DNA of 64,000 nt. Source: Ampullaceana balthica (taxonomy: Eukaryota > Mollusca > Gastropoda > Lymnaeidae). Shown here piece by piece: positions 43,011 through 54,700 of this stretch (positions within the stretch are counted from its first letter, which is position 1; each line of letters starts with the position of its first letter). The notes beneath the pieces were generated by a model. That model did no database searches. It was not told where the DNA came from and saw only the letters and a list, made by a program, of their open reading frames with translations. The DNA lies in contig CALYLW010000341.1 in the NCBI GenBank assembly GCA_944989445.1, forward strand, positions 524,246-588,245, read 5' to 3'. The position numbers were made by a program, and so were the translations under genes.

Positions 43011-46000
43011 GTCTGTCTTGGGCTCGGCGGGCGGAAAAACAGAAGTCAAAAATGACCCACTTCCCATGATCCGATCGAACTGAAATTTGGCACACGGACC
43101 CGTCTGACCTAACAATGCATCGTATCAAAATTTCAGATCGATCGAACGTACCATAATTAAATTAATGCATTTTTAGTTTATCCTTATATGAGGTATGTAA
43201 TTTAAATTCACGATTTGTTATTGTTTTTTTGCCACGTGAAATTTTGAGCTGACGCATTGAGGCGACCCAACGAAGCGACGGGCGCTTTTGTTTACATTTT
43301 ACGTGTCACTCTGAGCTCGGTCAAGCGAATCGGTGACCAGACTTTTCCCCTCTCCCCCCCACCCACCCCTCCCCCCCACTAGGGTTATGATGCAAAGTTG
43401 AGTTAAGACAGATTCAGTCTGTAAATGTTTGAAAATAATCAATACTGTTAGTTATGTCTCATATATAAGGGATTTATAGTCAAAAACTTTGTTTTTACGG
43501 GTTTGTTTTATTAAATCCCTTATATTAACTTCGCGGCCGTCTCTCGTCTCTCTCATCTCTCTCATCTCTCTCATGGGCTCGGCGGGCGGAAAAACAAAAG
43601 TCGAAAATGACCCACTTCCCGTGATCCGATCGAACTGAAATTTGGCACACGGACCCGTCTAACCTAACAATGCATCGTATCAAAATTTCAGATCGATCGA
43701 ACGTACCGTAATTAAATTAATGCATTTTTAGTTTATCTATATAAACTATATGTAGAGGTCACTATCGTTTACATTTTACGGGTCACTTGACTTCAGGCCA
43801 GCCACCGGTGTGAACACGTCTCGTGCTTAAACCAGGTAAAGCGGCGTGCTTTTGTTTACATTTGGCGTTTCACGGTGAACTTTCCCCAGCGATCGGTGAC
43901 AAGACCTTTCCCCTCTCCCACCCCCACCCCACCCTTTTTGGGTTAAAAGCAAAGGGGAGTAAAGACAGATTCAGTCTGTAGATATTTGTAAATACTTTAA
44001 GTTCTGTCTCATATATAAGGGATTTATAGTCAAAAACTTTGTTTTTACGGGTTTGTTTTATTAAATCCCTTATATTAACTTCACCGCCGTCTCTCTGTCT
44101 TGGGCTGGCGGGCGGAAAAACAGAAGTCAAAAATGACCCACTTCCCATGATCCGATCGAACTGAAATTTGGCACACGGACCCGTCTTACCTAACAATGCA
44201 TCGTATCAAAATTTCAGATCGATCGAACGTACCGTAATTAAATTAATGCATTTTTAGTTTATCCTTATATGAGGTATGTAATTTAAATTCACGATTTGTT
44301 ATTGTTTTTTTGCCACGTGAAAGTTTGTGAGCATTGAGGCGACCCAACGAAACGACGGTGCGCTTTTGTTTACATTTTACGTGTCACTCTGAGCTCGGTC
44401 AAGCGAATCGGTGACCAGACTTTTCCCCTCTCCCCCTCCCACCCACCCCCTAGGGTTATGAAGCAAACTTGTGTTAAGACAGATTCAGTCTGTAAATGTT
44501 TGAAAATAATCAATACTGTTAGTTATGTCTCATATATAAGGGATTTATAGTCAAAAACTTTGTTTTTACGGGTTTGTTTTTTAAATCCCTTATATTAACT
44601 TCACCGGCGTCTCTCTCTGTCTCTGGGCTGGGCGGGCGGAAAAACAAAAGTCGAAAATGACCCACTTCCCGTGATCCGATCGAGCTGAAATTTGGCACAC
44701 GGACCCGTCTCACCTAACAATGCATCGTATCAAAATTTCAGATCGATCGAACGTACCGTAATTAAATTAATGCATTTTTAGTTTATCCTTATATGAGGTA
44801 TGTAATTCAAATTCACGGTTTGTTATTGTTTTTTTTCCCACGTGAGAGTTTGAGTTGACGCTTTGACGTCGACCCATCGAAGTACCGGCGTGCTTTTGTT
44901 TACATTTTACGTGTCATGCTGAACTCGCCCCCCCCCCTTTAGGGTTATGAAGCAAAGTTGAGTTAAGACAGATTCAGTCTGTAAATGCTTGTCGCGTTTG
45001 AAAATAATCAATACTGTTAGTTATGTCTCATATATAAGGGATTTATAGTCAAAAACTTTGTTTTTACGGGTTTGTTTTTTAAATCCCTCATATTAACTTC
45101 ACCGCCGTCTTCTCTCTGTCTTGGGCGGGCGGAAAAACAAAAGTAAAAAATGACCCACTTCCCGTGATCCGATCGAGCTGAAATTTGGCACACTGGACCC
45201 GTGTCACCTAACAATGCATTGTATCAAAATTTCAGATCGATCGAACGTACCGTAATTAAATTAATGCATTTTTAGTTTATCTCTATATGAGGTATGTAAT
45301 TCAATTTCATAGTTTGTTATTGTTTTTTTTTCACATGACAGTTCAGTTCGCGCGTGACGCGATGTACCGGCGTGCTTTTGTTTACATTTTACGTGTCTCG
45401 CTGAGCTTGGTCCAGCGATCGGTGACCAGACCTTTCCCCTCTCCCACACCCCCCCCCGGGTTATAAATCAAATGGGAGTTAAGACAGATTCAGTCTGTAA
45501 ATGTTTGTCGCGTTTGAACATAATCAATACTTTAGTTATGTCTCATATATAAGGGATTTATAGTCAAAAACTTTGTTTTTACGGGTTTGTTTTATTAAAT
45601 CCATTATATTAACTTCTTGTCTCTCTGTCGTGATCGCTGTCTGTCTTGGTCGGGCGGGTGGAAAAACAAAAGTCACAATGTCCCACTTCCCGTGATGCTA
45701 TCGAGCTGAATTTTTACACATAGACTTGTGTCACCTAACAATGCATTGTTTCAAAGTTTCAGATCGATCCAATGTACCGTAATTAAATCAAATGAATTTT
45801 TAGTTTATCTCTATGTATCTCTATGTAGCCGTCTGCTATAGTTGACCTCCACGGCCTCCACGTGTCACTGGAGTTCACTCCAGCCATCGATGACCACATC
45901 CCCGTGTTTTACAGCAAGGAGGGTTCAGTCACTATTAGTCTGTAAATGTTTGTCGCGCGGTACGTATTATATTGAACATAATCAATACTTTTAGTTATTT

Positions 46001-46050
46001 CTCACATATAAGAGATTTATAGTCATAAAACTTTGTTTTAACGGGGTTGT
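42050..46050. repeat. Eight tandem units of about 0.4-0.6 kb with a conserved hairpin
   Basis: GGGATTTATAG recurs at about 42,425, 42,838, 43,470, 44,020, 44,540, 45,040, 45,553 and 46,010. Each unit has a conserved core (ATGACCCACTTCCCGTGATC, GAGCTGAAATTTGGCACAC, ATTTCAGATCGATCGAACGT). At each junction, ATATAAGGGATTTA and TAAATCCCTTATAT face each other around about 40 bp. Units differ in length mainly in a C-rich and a CT-rich segment. The family was not identified; short element ends in tandem recall Helitron/Helentron arrays, but this is only a suggestion. Confidence 0.85.
42925..43018. repeat. (CT)n microsatellite
   Basis: About 40 CT repeats then GTCT repeats, an expansion of the CT-rich segment of one tandem unit. 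The Arg-Glu 'protein' on the minus strand is an artefact. Confidence 0.97.
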
Positions 46051-46069
46051 TTATTATCCCGTAACCCGT

Positions 46070-46490
46070 GGGTGGGTCGTTGGTGCTCCATCGCAGACTG
46101 TTCGCTACTTCGTGCCATCTGTCCCGGTCCTTTGAACGACAGGCCGGTCAATTTTTTGATGTCATCCTCCCATCTCTTCTTTTACCTGCTTCTTTCTCTT
46201 CCTCCCTGGCCCTCGACTGTGGCGAGGATTGTGGTCTTTGCGAGACGTAAAGATCTTGTCCACATCGTCTTAGTTTCTTTTTCATTATTGAGGTGAGAAC
46301 GTCCTCGTATGGACCAATGAAGGTAATTATTTTATCGCAGACCGTATCATTGGTGAGATGCTCCGTGTAGGAGATGTTCAACATCTCGGGGGAAACATCT
46401 CATTTCTGGGTAACAGATAATCCTTTGGAGGCATGCAGTGAGCGTCCAGGCTTCACATCCATATAAGAAGAGTGACGTCGCCTTTGTTTA
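46070..46490 (-). pseudogene. LINE ORF2 C-terminal remnant
   Basis: The minus strand reads RWEDDIKKLTGLSFKGPGQM then MEHQRPTHGLRD-like residues across frameshifts, the typical C-terminal tail after the reverse transcriptase of many invertebrate LINEs. RT motifs are absent. It is a different family from the LINE at 8.4-10.8 kb. Confidence 0.65.
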
Positions 46491-46499
46491 TGTGCCCCA

Positions 46500-47395
46500 A
46501 TTATCAACACCCTATAGTTTTGTTTGTTGTGGATTTTCCCTGAATTGCACACATTAGAACTAGAAATGTTTCATTTTTTAAAATTACATTTTGAGTTTTA
46601 TCTGGATATTAAGAAAATCTTGTAATCGGCGTTGAAAATATTTTTAAAAAGGTGCTAGGTTTAATAATAGTATTGAAAATATCTGAAATAATTGGAACCC
46701 TTTAGGAGCGTTGAAAGCAGAGTTTTATTTTTGGGTAATGGTAATGGTGAAATGTATTTAATAAACACAACTCCGTTAAGATAAGAACTCTTGTAATCGA
46801 ACATCCACGTTTTATTTGTATAGAGTATTCGAATCGACAACGCAGTACTTGAATGGGTTGTTACCATGATGGTGGAGGTAAGACTTGTATCGATTAGTTC
46901 CTGCATTAAGAAATATATATATATATATATATATTTATAGAATACCTAGTATCTTTATCCCACGCAACCCATGGGAGAAAGGGGGGGGGGTGGTGTAACG
47001 TTTATGGTATATATCACGTATCTGACCAAAATATTTTATTAAAAGAAATTGACATGAATTACTGTAATAGTTTCTTCTTTTAGACTAGCCTACGGTGTTA
47101 ATAAATAATTACATTTTTTACGCAGGAATATATTTATTATTTTGTCAATATATTTTAGATTTAATAAACAAATAAAAAAGTGAAGTCTTGATATGATAAA
47201 AAAAAAGATTTTTTAAACAATAGGGTGTAACTAAATAGAAAATAAGACTTGTGTCTTGTGTAATTGTTTGTTAAATTAGGAACATTTTAGAGTTTTAATG
47301 TGTAGATTGGGTTAGGAAATTTTGATAATCTAGAAAAATATGTTGTTTTTTTCTCTAGAATTCTACATTGCTTCTTTAAGAGTTCTAAACTACTA
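46500..47395. other. Intergenic, only an AT microsatellite seen
   Basis: AT-rich with a short (AT)n at 46,912-46,935 and a G run at 46,981-46,990. No exon or element was recognised. The missing first exon of the DRC11 gene could lie here or further upstream. Confidence 0.4.
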
Positions 47396-47398
47396 TAA

Positions 47399-47677
47399 GG
47401 GGCCGTCCATAAAGTACGTCACGCTCCAGAGGGGTGGGGAGGGGGTCTAAGAAAGTGTTACAGTTTGTGACAGGGGGAGGGGGGTCCGGCCATGTGTGAC
47501 GTCACGGTGTTTTATATTAAATGTTATTTATTTTGTTAATAAAAAAAAATTCTTTTTGATCTAAAGTGTGACGTACTTTGGGGGGGGGGTCCCGAGATTT
47601 GTGACAGTTTGTGACAGGGGGGAGGAGGGAGTTAAAAATGGTCAAAAATAGCGTGACGTACTTTATGGACGGTCCCT
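47399..47677. mobile_element. Harbinger-like MITE, TAA target site
   Basis: GGGGCCGTCCATAAAGTACG at one end and, inverted, GGGACCGTCCATAAAGTACG at the other; TAA on both flanks. The G/C-rich interior holds further inverted copies of the GTGACGTACTTTGGG type. Confidence 0.85.
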
Positions 47678-47929
47678 AATCTAAATTCTAGAGTTTATAC
47701 TTTTTTTCTATACAAGTCTATAGATTATTCAATTAGAATATTATAAAATTTACATTGCAAAACTTATTAACACAATTTGAACTGAAAGTCATAACAGTGT
47801 GTGCGCACATCTATAGTTTTATTTTACACAACACATTAACACAACCTTCAATTTATACACATCTACGTTGAGTCACTCTTTTCTTTTGGTCACATCTACA
47901 TTCGGATAGCTTAACATTTGTGCACAACT

Positions 47930-50900
47930 ACATTGTGTATTCTTATTATTTGTACACATCTACATTGGGATATCTTATTATTTGTACACATCTACATTGC
48001 GATATCTTATTATTTGTACACATCTACATATCTTATTATTTGTACACATCTACATTGGGATATCTTATTATTTGTACACATCTACATTGGGATATCTTAT
48101 TATTTGTACACATCTACATATCTTATTATTTGTACACATCTACATTGGGATATCTTATTATTTGTACACATCTACATTGGGATATCTTATTATTTGTACA
48201 CATCTACATTGGGATATCTTATTATTTGTACACATCTACATTGCGATATCTTATTATTTGTACACATCTTCATATCTTATTAATTGTACACATCTACATT
48301 GGGATATCTTATTATTTGTACACATCTACATTGGGATATCTTATTATTTGTACACATCTACATTGGGATATCTTATTATTTGTACACATCTACATTGGGA
48401 TATCTTATTATTTGTACACATCTACATATCTTATTATTTGTACACATCTACATTGGGATATCTTATTATTTGTACACATCTACATTGGGATATCTTATTA
48501 TTTGTACACATCTACATTGGGATATCTTATTATTTGTACACATCTACATTGGGATATCTTATTATTTGTACACATCTACATTGCGATATCTTATTATTTG
48601 TACACATCTACATTGGGATATCTTATTATTTGTACACATCTACATATCTTATTATTTGTACACATCTACATTGGGATATCTTATTATTTGTACACATCTA
48701 CATATCTTATTATTTGTACACATCTACATTGGGATATCTTATTATTGTACACATCTACATTGGGATATCTTATTATTTGTGTACATCTACATTGGGATAT
48801 CTTATTATTGTACACATCTACATTGGGATATCTTATTATTTGTACACATCTACATTGCGATATCTTATTATTTGTACACATCTTCATATCTTATTATTGT
48901 ACACATCTACATTGGGATATCTTATTATTTGTACACATCTACATTGGGATATCTTATTATTTGTACACATCTACATTGGGATATCTTATTATTTGTACAC
49001 ATCTACATTGGGATATCTTATTATTTGTACACATCTACATTGGGATATCTTATTATTTGTACACATCTACATTGGGATATCTTATTATTTGTACACATCT
49101 ACATTGGGATATCTTATTATTTGTACACATCTACATTGGGATATCTTATTATTTGTACACATCTACATTGGGATATCTTATTATTTGTACACATCTACAT
49201 TGGGATATCTTATTATTTGTACACATCTACATTGGGATATCTTATTATTTGTACACATCTACATTGGGATATCTTATTATTTGTACACATCTACATATCT
49301 TATTATTTGTACACATCTACATTGGGATATCTTATTATTTGTACACATCTACATTGGGATATCTTATTATTTGTACACATCTACATTGGGATATCTTATT
49401 ATTGTACACATCTACATTGGGATATCTTATTATTTGTACACATCTACATTGGGATATCTTATTATTTGTACACATCTACATTGGGATATCTTATTATTTG
49501 TACACATCTACATTGGGATATCTTATTATTTGTACACATCTACATTGGGATATCTTATTATTTGTACACATCTACATTGGGATATCTTATTATTTGTACA
49601 CATCTACATTGGGATATCTTATTATTTGTACACATCTACATTGGGATATCTTATTATTTGTACACATCTACATTGGGATATCTTATTATTTGTACACATC
49701 TACATTGGGATATCTTATTATTTGTACACATCTACATTGGGATATCTTATTATTTGTACACATCTACATTGGGATATCTTATTATTTGTACACATCTACA
49801 TATCTTATTATTTGTACACATCTACATTGGGATATCTTATTATTTGTACACATCTACATTGGGATATCTTATTATTTGTACACATCTACATTGGGATATC
49901 TTATTATTTGTACACATCTACATTGGGATATCTTATTATTTGTACACATCTACATTGGGATATCTTATTATTTGTACACATCTACATTGGGATATCTTAT
50001 TATTTGTACACATCTACATTGGGATATCTTATTATTGTACACATCTACATTGGGATATCTTATTATTTGTACACATCTACATTGGGATATCTTATTATTT
50101 GTACACATCTACATTGGGATATCTTATTATTTGTACACATCTACATATCTTATTATTTGTACACATCTACATTGGGATATCTTATTATTTGTACACATCT
50201 ACATTGGGATATCTTATTATTTGTACACATCTACATTGGGATATCTTATTATTTGTACACATCTACATTGGGATATCTTATTATTTGTACACATCTACAT
50301 TGGGATATCTTATTATTTGTACACATCTACATTGGGATATCTTATTATTTGTACACATCTACATGGGATATCTTATTATTTGTACACATCTACATTGGGA
50401 TATCTTATTATTTGTACACATCTACATTGGGATATCTTATTATTTGTACACATCTACATTGGGATATCTTATTATTTGTACACATCTACATTGGGATATC
50501 TTATTATTTGTACACATCTACATTGGGATATCTTATTATTTGTACACATCTACATTTGGGATATCTTATTATTTGTACACATCTACATTGGGATATCTTA
50601 TTATTTGTACACATCTACATTGGGATATCTTATTATTTGTACACATCTACATTGGGATATCTTATTATTTGTACACATCTACATTGGGATATCTTATTAT
50701 TTGTACACATCTACATTGGGATATCTTATTATTTGTACACATCTACATTGGGATATCTTATTATTTGTACACATCTACATTGGGATATCTTATTATTTGT
50801 ACACATCTACATTGCGATATCTTATTATTTGTACACATCTACATATCTTATTAATTGTACACATCTACATTGGGATATCTTATTATTTGTACACATCTAC

Positions 50901-51175
50901 ATTGGGATATCTTATTATTTGTACACATCTACATTGGGATATCTTATTATTTGTACACATCTACATTGGGATATCTTATTATTTGTACACATCTACATAT
51001 CTTATTATTTGTACACATCTACATTGGGATATCTTATTATTTGTACACATCTACATTGGGATATCTTATTATTTGTACACATCTACATTGGGATATCTTG
51101 CCATTTGTACACATCTACCTTGGGATATCTTGCCATTTGTACACATCTGCATTGTGTCATCTTGTTATATGTACA
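47930..51175. repeat. Large minisatellite, 32-bp unit with a 25-bp variant, about 100 copies
   Basis: Unit CATTGGGATATCTTATTATT plus TGTACACATCTA. A shorter form lacks the seven bases TTGGGAT (CATATCTTATT...). Other marks are TTGCGATATC, TCTTCATATC and TTATTAATTG, which occur together near 48,250, 48,860 and 50,820, suggesting block duplications within the array. Copies decay towards the right end (CTTGCCATTTG, TGCATTGTGTC). All three plus frames are open for over 800 codons only because the units lack stops. Confidence 0.97.
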
Positions 51176-51194
51176 CATTGAAAGGGTTCAGACG

Positions 51195-51350
51195 GACAAC
51201 CCCCACTGTTTTTACCTTTATACTTTGGTTTACGCCAATGTTTTTACCTTTTTACTTTGGTTTACGCCAATGTTTTTACCTTTATACTTTGGTTAACGCC
51301 AATGTCTTTAACTTTATACTTTGGTTTACGCCAATGTTTTTAAAAGTCTG
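51195..51350. repeat. Minisatellite, about 33-bp unit, about 4-5 copies
   Basis: TTTTTACCTTTATACTTTGG plus TTTACGCCAATG, directly right of the large array. Confidence 0.9.
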
Positions 51351-51603
51351 CTTGGGTTAAAAAAAAGCTGTTACATACATACGTGTGTTTATATCTATAT
51401 AATATATACTTAAGTTAAATCAGTGTTTTACACATTATTATATACTTGGGTTTAACCAGTATTTTGTCATATATAATTTGACTTATACCAGTGGGTAGGT
51501 GTTCTTCTGGTAAGGAGGGTCTTACAGTGGGTTTACATGTACTTGGGTTAAACGAGGGTTTGAGCACACCTGGCATAGATGTGCCTCTGTTTCCATCTGA
51601 CAG

Positions 51604-51728
51604 ACACGAGGTAGGTCGCAGGATCAACTCCACCTGGACAACAGACGGAAGGTCACTTCCCAGCACAGACTGACAGACAAGGTCAAGTCTGTCAAGAGCC
51701 TGATCAAGAAGAAAGATGAAAATCCAAA
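51604..51728 (+). CDS. IQCA1: DRC11 exon A
   Basis: Acceptor CCATCTGACAG with an in-frame TGA just upstream, donor GTGAGT. Basic residues (VKSVKSLIKKKDENP). Divergent from the vertebrate N-terminus; accepted because its phase joins exon B exactly. Confidence 0.6.
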
Positions 51729-54700
51729 GTGAGTTGAGGTTTGACAGATGACAGTAACGTATTACCATTACAAGACATATAACAAGGAGCTGTGTTATTA
51801 TGAAGACGTTATGTTATGCATTTAGTTGTAGATTCTGGATGTAAGCGATTATTCTTTAGTCCTAAGTCTAATTTTATTGATTTCTATATCAGACTTATAT
51901 TAATTAATACGGGCTTCAAAGTTTTAATAACATGATTATAACCCAATTAAATCTCAAAATATTTGTAGTTTCACCGTAATATAATTACAATATAAATTAT
52001 ATTGTCGGGTATGTTAAGGCCCGGTCGTAGATGTCCAGATTAAACGTGAGGGCGAAGCTCAGGAGTTAGTTGTTTGAACTCACACAAGGTTAGGGTCAAG
52101 TGGTTACACTAATAAGTCGTCAACTACAATAGTAATACTTTTAACTACTAAAACAATGGTTTAAAGTTTAAATGGTAGGATGTGACAGATTTACCTATGT
52201 ACAGGTATGCTATGGTAGGACGTGACAGATTCACCTGTATACAGGTATGCTATGGTAGGACATGACTGACTCACCTGTGTACAGGTATGCTATGCTAGGA
52301 CATGACTGACTCACCTGTGTACAGGTATGCTATGCTAGGATGTGACAGATTCACCTGTGTACAGGTATGCTATGGTAGGATGTGACAGATTCACCTGTGT
52401 ACAGGTATGCTATGGTAGGATGTGACAGATTCACCTGTGTACAGGTATGCTATGGTAGGACATGACAGATTCACCTGTGTACAGGTATGCTATGGTAGGA
52501 TGTGACAGATTCACCTGTGTACAGGTATGCTATGGTAGGATGTGACATATTCACCTGTGTACAGGTATGCTATGGTAGGACGTGACAGATTCACCTGTGT
52601 ACAGGTATGCTATGGTAGGACATGACTGACTCACCTGTGTACAGGTATGCTATGGTAGGATATGACTGACTCACCTGTGTACAGGTATGCTATGGTAGGA
52701 CATGACAGATTCACCTGTGTACAGGTATGTTATGGTAGGATATGACTGACTCACCTGTGTATAGGTATGCTATGGTAGGACATGACTGACTCACCTGTGT
52801 ACAGGTATGCTATGGTAGGACATGACTGACTCACCTGTGTACAGGTATGCTATGGTAGGACATGACTGACTTTGCTTCCACCGCACAGGTACACTATCCA
52901 GCCAGGATTTGGCAATCCCCAGTGGCACAAGGCTATCAGACATCTCTATGACGTAGTAAGGGCCGAACCTGTATTTGACACGACTGGCGTACCTGTAAAC
53001 TTCAAGCCGATCAAAAAAGAGAATACTTTAAATTATTTAACTGAAAGGTCAGAGCTTTGTATAAAAATTTTTTTATTTTTTTTCATTCACTAATTTTTCT
53101 CTACATTCATTCATTCAGTTGATTAATTCATTCATTCACTTCTCTCTACATTCAATCAATTAACTAATAAAATCATTCATTCGGTTAATAATTTATTCAT
53201 TCATGGATCTCTTCATTCACTCACTCATTAAACTAAATCATTCATTCATTTATCACATCATTCATTCATTATGTTAACTAAATTATTCACTCATTTATTA
53301 CTACATTCATTCATTCAGTGGACTACTTCATTCTTTTTTTTCTCTAAGGGACGTCACCACTAACTGCCGTCGTCATCATCAGCTATTATCCCCCTTGTTC
53401 CATGTCCTTTTATTTGTAAAATAAATTCTTCTTAACTTCACGAAAACGAAAACTTAAAACATTAATTTCTTGTAGTTTTAAATGTCTATTAAATTTTATT
53501 TTATTTCAATTTTAACGACTACTTTAATATATCATTTGATATGGTTGTACATGTTCAGCAAAATCATTTCCCTTTTGATCATTAAAAAAAGCCCTTCATT
53601 CTATTTGTAACTTCTAATGATATAGTTAAGCTTTAAGAATGTAATACATTTTCCTCCTTCTATCTGATCATGTAAATTTGGATTCCCGCTTATCTATCAT
53701 TAATCTAAATTATAAGATGCCTTCAATCAGTTGTAAATGCCTTTCTAAATATCAATGCACAGAGATATAAATGCCCACACAAATGCCCACTCTAATGCCC
53801 ACACACATTACCGTACAAATACCAACACAAATACCCACAAAAATACTCATACAAAAGCCCATTTTAATGCCTAAACTTATGCCCAGAAAAATGGCAAAGC
53901 TAATGCAAAAACTAATTCCTACACAAACTCCCATATTGATGCCCACACAAATGCCAATTTTAATGCTCATACAAATGCCCAAGCTAATGCCCCCACCTGT
54001 ATCCATGTGTTGTCCCATCTCCACACAGATATGTTCGTTACATGCTAGTGTTCCAAAAACTCAGTGACTGTTTACCGAGACTCATTCACCCACAGAAGAG
54101 ACGACTCCTCAAGAACTGCATAGAATCTGTGGCTGCGAGACTTTGCGAGATTAAGGTCAGTTATATGTACATAGAATATGTGGCTGCGAGACTTTGCGAG
54201 ATTAAGGTCAGTTATACGTGCATAGAATATGTGCCTGCGAGACCTTGCGAGATTAAGGTCAGTTATACGTGCATAGAATATGTGGCTGCGAGACTTTGCG
54301 AGATTAAGGTAAGTTATACGTGCATAGAATATGTGCCTGCGAGACTTTGCGAGATTAAGGTCAGTTATACGTGCATAGAATATGTGGCTGCGAGACTTTG
54401 CGAGACTAAGGTCAGTTATACGTGCATGACGTGCATAGAATATGTGGCTTTAAACCCAATGTTCAATACCTTAAAATTATTGCCCTCCTTCCTGAACAAG
54501 CACCCTCATCTGCACGCGAACATGCGCCATAACCTACTCTAAATACCGCTTCTGCCCCACCACTCAACTTATTACTGAGCCTTCTGATGAACCTACTCAT
54601 AAACCAACTACTGAGCCTTCTCATGAACCAACTACTGAGCCTTCTCATAAACATACTACTGAGCCTGCTCATAAACCAACTACTGAGCCTTTCCATGAAC

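Noticed and set aside
42817..43128. Arg-Glu repeat protein
   Set aside because: CT microsatellite in a tandem DNA unit.
47920..51360. Giant plus-strand frames of more than 800-1,100 codons
   Set aside because: They run through a 32-bp minisatellite, are open in all three frames with the same rotating motif, and have no splice or start context.
51415..51768. 117-codon minus-strand frame
   Set aside because: Overlaps DRC11 exon A, whose plus-strand frame joins exon B in phase; no support for the minus frame.
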